55,663 nt of DNA from Brachionus koreanus (lineage: Eukaryota > Rotifera > Eurotatoria > Ploima > Brachionidae). Positions within the stretch are counted from its first letter, which is position 1; the number at the start of each line of letters is the position of its first letter. Location: positions 1,017,897-1,073,559 of the forward strand of contig PJRA01000011.1 in the NCBI GenBank assembly GCA_016987375.1. The letters are read 5' to 3'. This document shows, piece after piece, positions 24,477 through 35,050 of this stretch. The position numbers were made by a program, and so were the translations under genes. The notes below the pieces were generated by a model that saw nothing but the letters and a program-made list of their open reading frames with translations, made no database searches and was not told the DNA's origin.

Positions 24477-25108
24477 CTAAGCTATTCGGTGGGTAGTGTA
24501 ACTTTTACATATTTCCATATTCAAGTCATTATTAGCTTTAAAATAAGGATCACTTTTTGCTCCTATTGTTTCACTAGTGCTTGCATTTACCATTGCTAAC
24601 CATACAGCTGATGTTTTTACATGAAATTCTGTATGAAAGTTTGGCGTAACCATACATGCTGCAGTACCTTCTTCAAATGTAGCTAAAGCATGTACTAAAT
24701 CTGCATTTAAAGGTGCTATTAAGAAATTAAAATACTCTGGCCATTTAATTAAATTTCCTGTTGAATCTGCACTTTGCCCTTCTATTTCATTTATTAATGC
24801 TGCTATGTTTATTGTATTAAGTTCCCATATGATAAATAATATGGACCTCCTGCTGTTATTTTTCTAGTAAAGCTGAATCTTTTACAAGCTCAATAAGTTC
24901 AGTCTGATTTCAAGTAATTCTAATCAACTATCAGTTACTTTGTAATTTAAACAAACAGATATTAAGAGAGATTATAATATGAATTTTGAAATTGGAATCA
25001 TTTCCAAAGAATGGCGATCATTTGCAATAATTGCTAAATTGCTATCATTTTTAAATTTTTTTAAGTTTTTGTAAACTAAAACATCAAAATCAACTGCTAA
25101 TCCTAGAG
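24477..25108 (-). pseudogene. Decayed coding relic opposite the Rep-like gene, possible virus structural protein
   Basis: The minus strand is open for about 120 codons from about 24840 down to a TAG at 24477-24479. Its protein-like composition includes KWPEYFNFLIAPLNADL, VHALATFEEGTAACM and NFHTEFHVKTSAVWLAM. Upstream (24850-25108) related-quality segments continue through several frameshifts and stops, for example ITAGGPYYLSYG and LAVDFDVLVYKNLKKF. No ATG starts the main frame. I do not recognise the family. Its position, convergent with the Rep relic about 190 bases away, suggests a capsid gene of the same ambisense element. A nucleoprotein of an unrelated RNA virus is an alternative. It ends abruptly where the RTE LINE begins. 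Confidence 0.5.
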
Positions 25109-25790
25109 GTATTCAGTGGAGTTGAAGAACTGAACTATGCTGATGATCTTGTGTTGATAACAGTTAGCTGATACAGAGGCTAATATAAACCTTAAAACGC
25201 AAGATCATGTGAATAACACTTAACCAACTAGACTTGGAAATAAAGGGGACCAAAACCAAAGTAATGTGTATAAACACCGAACTAAACACCCCGATAAACA
25301 TCGATGGCACACAAGTTGAGTGCGTCACAGACTTCATTTACCTAAGAAGCATCATCAGTACGACTATGGGAACACTCATAAACATAGCGAATAGGCTGTC
25401 GAAAGCAAAAAGTGACTTTGCAAAACTCAAACCAGAATGAAAATCAACTAGCTACAACAATAAAACAAAGCTTAAGCTGAACAATAGGATAGTGAAAGAA
25501 ACGCTAATGTATGTTAGTGAATGTCGGAATCAATGAGCCTGTGCACAAAGAAAAAAGACTATGATGACATATAATGGAAGAAAATCGAATAACAAAAAAA
25601 TTCCTGCAATGGACACCGCAACTCAGGCGAAAGATAGGAAGACCAGCAATGACTTGGAGGGCAACAATCATGAAATAGCTCACTGCAATGGGAATGACAC
25701 GGGGTGAAGCAATGGCTAAGGCAAAAGATCGACTTCAAAAGTAAAGACCCTATGCTCCACAATGAGTGAATAAAGAATAAAAATATCATC
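25109..25790 (+). mobile_element. RTE-type LINE fragment (reverse transcriptase catalytic end and C-terminus)
   Basis: It starts with GVEELNYADDLVLIT, the YADD catalytic box of reverse transcriptase. There follow LEIKGTKTKVMC, VECVTDFIYLRSIISTTMG and NRLSKAKSDFAKLK, which match the KTKVM, FxYLGSxI and RIxKAxxAFxxL blocks. After frameshifts come KFLQWTPQLRRKIGRPAMTW and GMTRGEAMAKAKDRLQK, ending in RPYAP. Stops and shifts make it non-functional. It truncates the relic at 24477-25108 and may be the same family as the copies at 5212 and 43700. Confidence 0.88.
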
Positions 25791-26154
25791 AGTAAATTCA
25801 TCGTGTGTATATAAAATAATACCAACAGCTCTATGCCGTCCAAGAACTGTTTTGTTTTTAATAGTTTTTTCAATATAAACATTAGCTAAACTCTAAGACT
25901 TTCTTGAGTATGCATAAGATTTTTAATATTACAATAAAGGAGAATTAATTTTGATATAAAAAAAAAACATACAATGTTACATTCCAAGCATTACAAAAAA
26001 GTGTTTTATTCTTAAAAAGTCTATAGCTATTAATAAAATCGCCAAAATAGTCCTTAACTATTTTTTGAATTCTTAACTAATTATGCAAGATATTATCGGC
26101 AATTTGATTAATTTTTGGCTATACACTAACAGGCTATAACTAACAGGTATAACT
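25791..26154. other. Intergenic, no gene recognised
   Basis: AT-rich. From about 26125 three tandem copies of an ATAACTAACAGG-like unit lead into the hairpin at 26155-26199. Confidence 0.4.
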
Positions 26155-26199
26155 AACAGGCAAAAAACACTGTTTAAACAACAGTGTTTTTTGCCTGTT
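26155..26199. repeat. Perfect 20-bp inverted repeat (hairpin)
   Basis: Arms 26155-26174 (AACAGGCAAAAAACACTGTT) and 26180-26199 are exact reverse complements around a TAAAC loop. The left arm begins with the last unit of a short ACTAACAGG tandem array. It could be a fold-back element end, a small RNA hairpin, or a replication or recombination product. Confidence 0.8.
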
Positions 26200-27078
26200 T
26201 TTGTCCCCTCGGCTATCCAAAAACCAAAAATACTATTTTTACGGGTTCAAATCGTTGATTTCAAAATTACTTCTAGATATGATTACAGCAAAGTAAAATA
26301 CCAGGTTTATTGATATATTTTTTTAGACTTTTGTAATTGCCCGTAATTATTAGCTTAATGTCCTAGACAAAACATGCATTTTGTTTGTAAATAATATCAC
26401 TCCTATGCGTCATTTGATCTGAAGAATAAAATAAAAAGTAAATAAAAAGTAAATTTACTTGAGAAAAATTTGGCTGCTTATATTATTTTTCGTAATTATA
26501 ACATGACATATTTCATGCTTAAAAGATTATGCAGAGCGAATAAAACTTCTGGAACTTAGCTGACGGTTACGTTGATAAGTCTATTAAAATTGTGTGAAGC
26601 AACTCCTTGAATTGTAGCTTGGGTAATAACTTAAACTATTTTAAATACTGAATGATTTATTTTTTAACCTGAACTCACTTGAAGAGCAACTTATCGAGTT
26701 TAATTTAATGAAAAAAGTATTTTTTAACGAAAAGGCAAATATGTCAATCATCAAAAAATCATCAAAGAGTTTTAATTAAACGACAAATTATTGAAAGAGA
26801 AAAAATCATTTGGACTAATGCAAGTTTAGCTTCCAAAAAATCTGAAGACAAATTCATTAAAAACAATATTCCATTTTTGCTTATTATTTTAGAGCCAATT
26901 TAGAAAAAAAAATATCCTAAAATGAAATTAAGTAATTAAAAAAAATTTATTTCCAGTACTATTTTATTTACATAAACAATTAAACAGTATTAAGTGGTGT
27001 TTATCTAATATACATGGTTAACATATAAAATAATAACAAAAAAAAAATCGAGATTTATAAATACTAGTTAAAAAATAT
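26200..27078. other. Intergenic downstream of histone H1
   Basis: No gene recognised. The right edge carries the 3' flank of the H1 gene. I saw no replication-type histone stem-loop there. Confidence 0.4.
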
Positions 27079-27843
27079 TCATGATTGAGCCGACTCATTT
27101 GTTTCAGTGTCTTTTTTTTTGCCTCTAGTTGACACAGGAGCTCGCTTAGATTTTGCCTCGGCGGCTCTGCGCGCACTCACGCGTACTTGCTTTTCAGACT
27201 CAACTTTTGTTTCTGCTACTGGCTCTGCAACTTCTTCAGTTGTTGTTTTAGTTGATGTGGCTGCTGGTTTTTTACTTCGTGACTTTTTGGCAACGACCTG
27301 CTCACGTACAGTAGGAGGCTTGCGTCCTTTGCTTGGAGCCGAAGGTAATTGGACAGCGGCAGCTTCTTTAGTTACAGTTTTTTTTTTCGAAGCTTGCTTA
27401 GTAGTAGTTTTAGCTTTTCCGACGTTAGATTTTTGATCGCTGAGTTTTTTTTCTGTTTTTAGCTTTAGAGCAGGTTTTGCATTTCGTTTAGCTTTTGCAG
27501 CTTTGTCGGCCAGCTTGAACGAACCGCTAGCGCCGACTCCTTTCAATTGTTTCAATAAACCTGACTTGACACCATTTTTCAAAGCAACCTTCACGTATTG
27601 GTTAGCTTGTTTTTGATCAACCGGATAGTTGGAGACAATGAACTTTAAAATAGCTTGTCGGGATGAGCCTGACTTTTCGTTCATCTTTTGCAGGCCTTCA
27701 ATGATCATTTCAATAAATTTTGGATGATTAGAGCTCTTTGACTTTTTGGCAGCTTTTACAGGAGTCTTTTGAACAAGCTCGCTCTTGGACTTGGTGGCGG
27801 GTTTTCGTCTCGAGGCGGCTTTTTGAGGACTTGATGCGGTCAT
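27079..27843 (-). CDS. Linker histone H1
   Basis: H1 binds linker DNA at the nucleosome dyad and compacts chromatin. The single exon encodes 254 residues, a typical metazoan length. A Lys/Ser-rich N-terminal tail leads to the H15 winged-helix domain (about residues 38-113). The domain begins NHPKFIEMIIEGLQKMNEKSG with GSSRQAILKFIVSNY and ends LKQLKGVGASGSFKLAD. The long C-terminal tail is rich in Lys, Ala and Pro with SKKP-like and KGRKPP motifs. An unusual acidic patch lies near the end (TEEVAEPVAETKVESEK) before a basic close. Base composition is richer in GC than the surroundings, as expected for a highly expressed gene. The start ATG at 27843 is the only sensible one. Confidence 0.96.
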   Translation of the reverse strand: MTASSPQKAASRRKPATKSKSELVQKTPVKAAKKSKSSNHPKFIEMIIEGLQKMNEKSGSSRQAILKFIVSNYPVDQKQANQYVKVALKNGVKSGLLKQLKGVGASGSFKLADKAAKAKRNAKPALKLKTEKKLSDQKSNVGKAKTTTKQASKKKTVTKEAAAVQLPSAPSKGRKPPTVREQVVAKKSRSKKPAATSTKTTTEEVAEPVAETKVESEKQVRVSARRAAEAKSKRAPVSTRGKKKDTETNESAQS

Positions 27844-28869
27844 TATTCAATTTAGGTTTCGTAAATTTTTTTCAAAATAGGTTTCGAATGGATTTGAAAT
27901 ATTTGCACGATCTCTTTATACTAGCTTAATATAATTTACTCGAACGGCGGAGAAATGAACTCGTAGATAAATTTAGACTCGAATTTAGAAATAGAAAAAA
28001 CAAAAATTCTTGCTTTATTTCATGAAATTGTGTTGGTTCATATAAAAAAACTGGTCTTCCTACATCTTAGAAATGTCAAATTGATGCGGAAAAAAATTTT
28101 ATTCAACTTAAAAAAGACTCTATTTTAGCATGTGCTTGATTTTTAGTTTAAATTTGGAACATATAAGGAATAATTAATGTTAATTTGAGTCTATTTTCAA
28201 AAAAATAATTCAAATTTTCATTTAATTTCGATTTATTAGCACATTTTTAAAAAATGACTATTAAAAATGGACATTAATTTAAAGCTTGTCTTATGATCTT
28301 TCCATTGATGCACTTTTTCTGCAAATTTAGAAATGTCCAACAAGTTGTATTCTTTTTCGAACTGAAGCACTGAACACAAATTTTTGTTAAAATTAATACT
28401 TGGTTTTTACAATTTTTTTTCGATTCAAATTCATTAAAAGTGATTTTTAATTTACTAATTTACAAAAATTTATAAATAACCATGGCTAATTCAATATGAT
28501 GATGATGATGACTTCTGTCCTTTTCACATACTAACTCTTTCTTTTATGGCACTAATTTAATGACTTAATTTATGCTAAGTTATAAATTTAAAAATCAACT
28601 AATTATTACAAACTATATTTTGCGCCCCCACATTCTTCAGGATATCCGAATTAAAATAAGCAAGTTTTTTAGATTAAAATCATTTGGTATCCCGCAAAAT
28701 TCTACTAGTATTTCAAAATTAAATTTTATCTTCTATTTCTCAATGATATAAAAATGACGTCATTAATTAAATAATTCCAAACAAAATAAATGGTTTACCA
28801 TATGTCAATTAAATATGAGGACTAACTGATTAGAATTATTAATGACTTTAAGAATACAATACTAATTAG
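27844..28869. other. Intergenic upstream of histone H1
   Basis: AT-rich, containing the presumed H1 promoter and a short GATGATGATGATGA tract at about 28497. No gene was seen. Confidence 0.45.
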
Positions 28870-29275
28870 TTACATTAAAATGCTGTACACATCACTTATT
28901 AGTGCTCATTTATAATGTCATAGGTTCTAGATGCCTATGTTTTGAAAAAGACACTATATGAACAAAGAAAATTGAGAGAAGTGCAGCAAAATTGATTCCT
29001 GAATTTCAAATTTTAGATAATCATGAAAAATTAACCATATTAATTAACTGATATTTTGAATGATCTTATCAAAACTATTTGTATCTAGGAAAGTGCATTA
29101 AAGATGAAGATGCATTCCAAAAGGTGAAACTTCGCCTAATATTTTAGCAAATAGAGTGGTAAATGCTTGAAACAAATTTTCTAAAAGTGTTGGTCAAAAT
29201 GGGAATAGTTTAAAAAAAAAGTCGGATCATTAGATGGAAATCAATAACAAAACGATTGTTAAAAGACCGACTGGC
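28870..29275 (+). mobile_element. CR1-like LINE fragment (C-terminal end)
   Basis: The plus strand, read through frameshifts, gives LLYTSLISAHL, KSAAKLIPEFQ and a final LANRVVNA followed by SVGQNGNSLKKKSD. These correspond to the LYxxLVRPHLEY, RATKLIPxL and FxNRVVNAWNxLPxxVVxAxSVNxFKxxLD blocks at the end of CR1-type reverse transcriptases. Many stops are present. Confidence 0.75.
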
Positions 29276-29469
29276 TTAATAGTGGTTTACTTGAGCTTTT
29301 ACATTTCTACTAACAACAATTTAAAGCAATAAAATTTAAACTTGTTTTATAGGTATTTAAAGTATGTACAGCTTATCCAAGGCTTCTGAAGAATACCTAC
29401 TAATAACATTTAGTTTAATTTGTTTTACCTATAATTACTATAATATTGTTTTAGAATTCACTACTTAAG

Positions 29470-29920
29470 ATCAATTAACTTTAAGAACTCGAGTCTTTTT
29501 TTTATATTCGTAATTTAGAAGTAAAGGGATGATCTTAATTATTTTACTCTGAACTTTTTCTAGTTCAGCAATTTCTTTCTCTAGATATGGGCACCACAAC
29601 TAATTTCAAACTCTAAATGAGGCTGAATAAAGCATTCTCAGGATCTATACACAAATACCTGAAATTTTTTTGGTATCATTCCTAGCATTGAGATAGAACG
29701 ATTTTTGCAATACTGGACTGTTTGTTCATTTGAGGTCATTTTCAATATAAATACCTAAATTATTTTCGAGAGTCGTTCATATAGTTTTTTAGTTACAAAT
29801 ATATTAAAAATCCTAGCATCATAGTTTAGGATTTTTTGAACCAACATGAATTACAAGGCATTTTTCGATATTTAAACCAAATGAAAAACCAGCTTGAGAT
29901 GTGATCCATTTATTTTTTTG
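29470..29920 (-). mobile_element. CR1-like LINE fragment, opposite strand
   Basis: The minus strand reads WITSQAGFSFGLNIEKCLVI followed by HVGSKNP, then LGIYIENDLK, LWCPYLEKEIAELEKVQSK and IIKIIPLLLNYEY. These are the same reverse transcriptase blocks as in the neighbouring plus-strand copy, so two LINE pieces lie in inverted orientation about 200 bases apart. It is broken by stops and shifts. Confidence 0.78.
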
Positions 29921-32149
29921 AAGTAAAACACTGTCTTTTGTACTTTATGAATTTTTTAAAGAAAATTTTAGGAGTCCAAAAAAATAAACAGATAGAATTA
30001 ATACTTATAAATCTTATTTTGTTTCTTATGAATCTTTATTCGAGAAAATTTTGGTTTAAAATCAAATATTTCTATCAAATTTTATTTATTAAATCAAATT
30101 TAGTGGTATTTTGAAAATTCACTTTTTAAATTACCAAAAGTGCAAAATTTGACCATTTTAGGACTACATCTTTTGAACGAATGATCAAAAAATTATAATA
30201 TTTAGCTCATTGGATAGCTAAATTCCTAAAAAAAAAAATTTAAGAATATTAAATTTTTTTATTAAAAAATAAACTAACGTAAATGACACCGGGTTCAACA
30301 AGTATTGGGTGTGTTATTTTGCCTAGAACTTGGTAAAAATAAATAAACTTATATAAAAAACGCTAGAAGATTAATTAAAAAAATATCTAAATTTCAATAT
30401 CAAGCTTTTTAATCAATTATACATATTTTAATTCTAATAGTAAAATTCCAAACAAATAGTGAACTTAAAAGTCATATCAAATTGGTCAAAGTGATGACGT
30501 TTTAAAATGATTAAATTAAAAAAAAATATTTTTTAATGATAGTAAATTAAATTTATTTATTAAAAAGCGAAAAAAAATTAAATGAATTCAAACTTTAAAT
30601 AAATTATAAGTAGAATATTTCCCACTAGAAAAAAATAGATTTAGCAATCGTTTTTTTATATCTATCGTTGTATCAAATCCTTTTGATATTAAATTTCTTA
30701 AAAATTAATTTATCCTGAATAAAGAACTATTGAAATTCATTTAAATCTGAATGGTATTCAAGGATAATTAGCCTAAAATTTAAGATTTTGATGATTTAAA
30801 TATTTTGTTAATAATAAAAATAATAATAATGTATATTCTACGATCAAATTAGTTTAACTAAATTGACAAAGCAGGATAACTAATTGAATCCCACTATAGT
30901 AGACTTTTCTTTGATGTTTCTATCGTCATGGCTGATTTCATTTTCGCTTGCACCATACTTATTTCTTTTTTGAATGATACCATTACACAATTCATAATTA
31001 TGTTTCTTTTTTTTTCATTTATTATCACTTGTCTAGTTAATATGGTTAATTAACATAAAAAAACACTGTTGTATATTTGAGATAAATTAATCGGGCATGC
31101 TTGAGATAAGTTTAAACGTTAATTTAAAGATTTAAATCTTGTTCATTTGTTAATTGTTTTTGAATTTTTTTAATTATTTTTAATTTTTTTTTCGTTTCAT
31201 TCTCAAGATACAACCGTTATTTAGCAGGAAAAAAGCTCCAAAAGATAAGCTAAAGACTGTTTATTTTTTTTCATCTTTCTTTTTTATATTTCTGCCAACA
31301 TTATCCAGTCTGTTTTTGAACTGGTTGATCGAGCTTCTACTACTACTCTGTTCTTCGTGAACATAAATTACATATTTGTAGAATCATTGATATCAATTTC
31401 AAATAGAAAATAGATTAGATAAATTAGATTGACTATCTTACAATTGCATGAAGATGAAAATGCTAATGAACAATATTTTGAGCGTAAGTTAGGAAAAGTA
31501 AAAGGTAAAAGGATGAAAATAAAATTTTTAAAATCTCCACAATTAAAAAAAGAACATCTTTATAGTCCTAAGAATATCATTTATCTAAAAAATGGTGTGT
31601 ATATGTACACTGAAGAAGAAACGGGTATATCAAATTATGTTTTGTAGCTTATTTCAAAGTAATTCAAATTTGAATCTCAGACACATTCAAAAATGATGGA
31701 AAAATTAATTATAGGTTATTTTTATATAATATTCAATTTTATCAGTGTCAATTTTATATTCCAACTTTTTTTAAAATAAAATCTTTCTTTTGAAAATTAA
31801 TTTTGACTTGAAAATTTTTTGTCACAAATTACTCTTTTTTTATGAGAAGATTTGTATTTATTGAATTCACAAGATAGCAATTTAAATATAAACCCACAAA
31901 AACTTGAGAATTACTAACAGCATCTCAGTTTGAGTTACGAACAACCCTGGTTTGAATAGGTAAATTAGCATGAAGAAATAAAAATAAAATTATTTTACAT
32001 TAGTATGAAATATTTAGATTATTTAAACCTTTTAATTAATGAAAAAATAATAAAAAAAAAAACAATAAATATTTACAAATTTTATTTTTACTTATGTTTT
32101 TTAATTGAATGTATATTTACAAAAATTAGCAAAAAAATTTTCAATTTTT
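29921..32149. other. Intergenic, one weak ORF
   Basis: About 2.2 kb of AT-rich DNA. A 72-codon frame at 31429-31647 begins at TTG and reads QYFERKLGKVKGKRMKIKF, then LYSPKNIIYLKNGVYMYTEE. It looks more protein-like than the background but has no ATG or recognised family. It may be a transposon or gene fragment. Confidence 0.4.
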
Positions 32150-32893
32150 TTAGAGCTTAAGCAAATTTATGAAATTATGATTTGATTTTTTTTTGGTTTT
32201 TTTGGTTGTCATTTGAGGACAAAAAGAATTAGTTTCCGGGAAGTAAATCATTTTTTTGGCTTCTTCAAAAAACTTATCACTTATGTTCAGACTTCTCAAC
32301 TCATCATCAGATAAAATAGAGCTTTTTCGTGTTTGTCTTGACTCCATAATCGGTTCTTGAATGGACACTCTTTTTTTTGAGCTTTTTTTTTTATTTTTGG
32401 ATTGTTTTTTTTCGAAAACTTCATCGTCAGAGGTTGCAACTGAATCAATGCTTGAACGAAGAGACTTAACACTCTCTGCATTTTTGACAATAGAGCTTAT
32501 TTCAATTTCTCTACTTTCACTTGATTTTCTTGATTCATTTTTTTGTATCGAAGGAAGTCGACTTGAGGAAAATTTTCTCGATTCATTTCTATATTCGTTT
32601 TTATAGTACCACAAAAACGGACTAGAAAATGTTTTTTCAATCGGAACTTCATGTTGCAAATTTTTATTTTTTAAAGCTTCTTCAGATGGAAAAAAAACAA
32701 TATTATCATCATGCCACTCAAGGCCATTCAGCGAGTCACATCTTATACGTGGAAACCGTGTCCAAGCTTTTGCATCATTTGAAAAATAATTATTTTTGAG
32801 TCGACTAAAATCTTCATTGAACAAATTATCCGTGCTTACAAAATTCGTCATTTTTGTTTTTCGTCGCATCTCTGAAATAAGTGTTTTTTCCAT
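32150..32893 (-). CDS. Unrecognised protein, paralog A of an ETNSFCP-box family
   Basis: A single-exon frame of 247 residues starts at the ATG ending at 32893; an in-frame upstream codon is TTG. I do not recognise the family. The protein is polar, Ser/Lys/Arg/Glu-rich and likely disordered, with no signal peptide or membrane segment. Its C-terminus carries a box, SDDELRSLNISDKFFEEAKK then MIYFPETNSFCPQ, shared with the gene at 37593-38294 (SESELKALNISEKF, MIFLPETNSFCPR). Upstream matches include RLPSIQ against RLPSIK, DDEVF in both, and an Arg-rich RQTRKSSIL against RTRRTIL. These conserved spots between otherwise divergent sequences argue that both are real genes under selection. Arg-x-x-Ser sites suggest phosphorylation, by inference only. 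Confidence 0.75.
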   Translation of the reverse strand: MEKTLISEMRRKTKMTNFVSTDNLFNEDFSRLKNNYFSNDAKAWTRFPRIRCDSLNGLEWHDDNIVFFPSEEALKNKNLQHEVPIEKTFSSPFLWYYKNEYRNESRKFSSSRLPSIQKNESRKSSESREIEISSIVKNAESVKSLRSSIDSVATSDDEVFEKKQSKNKKKSSKKRVSIQEPIMESRQTRKSSILSDDELRSLNISDKFFEEAKKMIYFPETNSFCPQMTTKKTKKKSNHNFINLLKL

Positions 32894-33657
32894 TCTTTTC
32901 AAGTATTATGAAACTAAACTTTCATGATTTTACTTATGTTTAAATACATGTTTAACCCGATATATCGTTTGTTTTTAGTTGCTCTCAATTAATTGTGAAA
33001 ATAAACTTTAAAGACCTAGTGAAACATTAATTAATAGTTAAATGTTTTTCAAATGTTACCTAGATCGACTATAATGTTATGTTCAATTTAATGAAAATTT
33101 TCAAAAATATTTACTTAAGCGATAAGATTTGGCGTCTTTAAGGCTTTCCACATACTTTTTATGTCACATAATTTTTATTTTTATTTAAATAAAATACACC
33201 CAATTTTTTACTTTTCAACTTTTCTCTTATTTTCTTTTATATTAATTTTCTGTTAAACCAATTTTAGTATTGCTAATTAATGATGGCATATTTTGGTCTC
33301 ATTAAATAATTAGTAGACTAATCTCGATTCAAGACTAATATGAAATTATTATTTGAAAAAAAGTTTAATTTACAAAAGTTGATATTGATTCTTTAAATAA
33401 TAAAATATTTATTCTTTTGATTGAGTGCCTGGTTTATTTCTCATAAAAATTAAAAGTAGACTTATTTAGATAAATTAAACATTTTATTTGAAAATTTTTT
33501 AATTTTCTAAAAAATTACAGTCAACATTGTTGGCTAATAAAAATCAGTTTTGATTTTAGAATTTTATTTATATGTGATAAAAGTTAAGTCTCAATTTTTC
33601 AAAAAGGGGTTTAAAAACCGCTCGGGTGTTCTTGTGTTAAATAACCTTTTACTTTAA
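32894..33657. other. Intergenic upstream of paralog A
   Basis: AT-rich, no coding signal. It contains the presumed promoter of the gene at 32150-32893. Confidence 0.4.
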
Positions 33658-33851
33658 CACTAGAAGCACCAAGCATTTTTTCAGGTATTTTTAATTCATA
33701 AATATTTTATAAAAAAACTAAAATAATTTTATTAAGTAATATCATTTTTTAGATAAAATTTTAAAATCTACATAATTCAAAAAAGATATATTTATTTGAA
33801 AAATCCATTCAAAAGATATGAGGATTTAAAAATTTTTCTGTGCTTCTAGTG
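33658..33851. mobile_element. piggyBac-like MITE (TTAA target sites)
   Basis: Terminal inverted repeats CACTAGAAGCAC (33658-33669) and GTGCTTCTAGTG (33840-33851) are each flanked by TTAA (33654-33657 and 33852-33855). TTAA duplication and a CAC/CCC-TAGAA-type terminus are hallmarks of the piggyBac superfamily. The 194-bp interior is AT-rich and non-coding, so this is a non-autonomous copy. Confidence 0.78.
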
Positions 33852-34004
33852 TTAAAAAATTTTTTAAATGATAAAATAAACGGAACAAAAATTTTAGATT
33901 AAAGAGTCTGGATTGTATTAGAATTTTAAATTTCTTTGAATTTTGGAACTAAAAAAGTTTGGTTGCTCTCCAATTTTACGATTTAGTAAAAAATTGGTAA
34001 ATTA

Positions 34005-34690
34005 CGAAATGAATAATGCAGTACGGCTTAAACATAAGGCATGGTACAGGATGAAATCCTGTAGAAAGATTTTGTATGAAAAATGCATGATGGAGTATCA
34101 TTTACCTTGTCATATAGTATAATAATCTATAGGAAAAAAGACCAAAATGGACTATGAAAATACTCTTGCAAGAAAAGCGAAAAATGATCCAAAATTAATA
34201 TATGCTTATATAAGAAGTAAAATGGAGGTAAGGGAACAGATAACAGCTATGAAAACAAAAGACGGTCAAGTAAATGTAAATCAGAAGGTTATCGCTAAAA
34301 TGCTAAATGACCAGTTTCGCTCTGTCTTTAATAAAGAACCCAAAGATTTTTTGCCTCTTTTCCCACCAAGAACTTCTGCCACTTTTGACATTAATAAAGA
34401 AAAGAAAAGCATGTCTAAATAGAAACTAAAAAAAAAAAAATTTACATCGCCTATTAGGCGTTAACTGAAATAAATAAATAAATAATGTACTAATTGAAAT
34501 CAATGCTGAAACAATTTAAATAAAACTAGCAAATAAACACCAATTTTCAAAAAAGGAAGTCGAGTGGAATCTGGAAATTATAAGCCAGTATCCCTCTTAT
34601 CAGTGGTATGCAAAGTATAAGAGAGTATAATCAGGGATCAGCTTATGTTTTTTCTTCAGAAAAATGTAATGGGCTTAGATATTCTTTTTA
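34005..34690 (+). mobile_element. CR1-like LINE fragment (linker and start of reverse transcriptase)
   Basis: It reads VRLKHKAWYRMKSCRKILYE, then NTLARKAKNDPKLIYAYIRS, MKTKDGQVNVNQKVIAKML and NDQFRSVFNKEPK. After frameshifts comes TPIFKKGSRVESGNYKPVSL, then LLSVVCKV and ESIIRDQLMFFLQKN. This is the conserved stretch between endonuclease and reverse transcriptase plus the first RT blocks (TPIFKKGxxxxxxNYRPVSL). Stops and shifts occur. A 92-codon open piece is at 34147-34422. Confidence 0.88.
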
Positions 34691-34707
34691 GAATGTCGCA
34701 GCAAGAA

Positions 34708-34730
34708 CTACTAACTAACTAACTAACTTA
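34708..34730 (+). repeat. ACTA tetranucleotide microsatellite
   Basis: About five tandem copies of ACTA/CTAA follow the LINE fragment, possibly its 3' tail repeat or an unrelated microsatellite. Confidence 0.55.
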
Positions 34731-35050
34731 CTGTTGCATATTCAACGTAAGGCCTAACATAATTGAAATATAAACCCTTGAAAGTGATGATAATTTAAAA
34801 GATGACTGCTGCTGTACATTATTATGACGCATTTCTTTAATGTAATAAAAAGGAAATCTTTGACGTTTGACTATTTATTAACAAAATAGATAATTAAAAT
34901 CAAAAAAAGTTGTTTATTTAAAAAGAGTTTAATTCAGTTTAGTCTTAAGATTCATCGAAGTTGAAAATTTCTACATTTGTTCATCAGTTACTTGCACGAT
35001 GCATCATAAAGAGATAATAATCAATGATACAAAAGTTTATTTAATTTTAA

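Noticed and set aside
25924..25932. TAATATTAC, identical to a CRESS-virus origin nonanucleotide, about 1.6 kb from the Rep relic
   Set aside because: No flanking stem is present, it lies beyond an intervening LINE, and such a string is common in DNA this AT-rich.
27107..27436. 109-codon plus-strand frame inside histone H1
   Set aside because: Shadow of the Lys/Ala-rich H1 coding sequence on the opposite strand.
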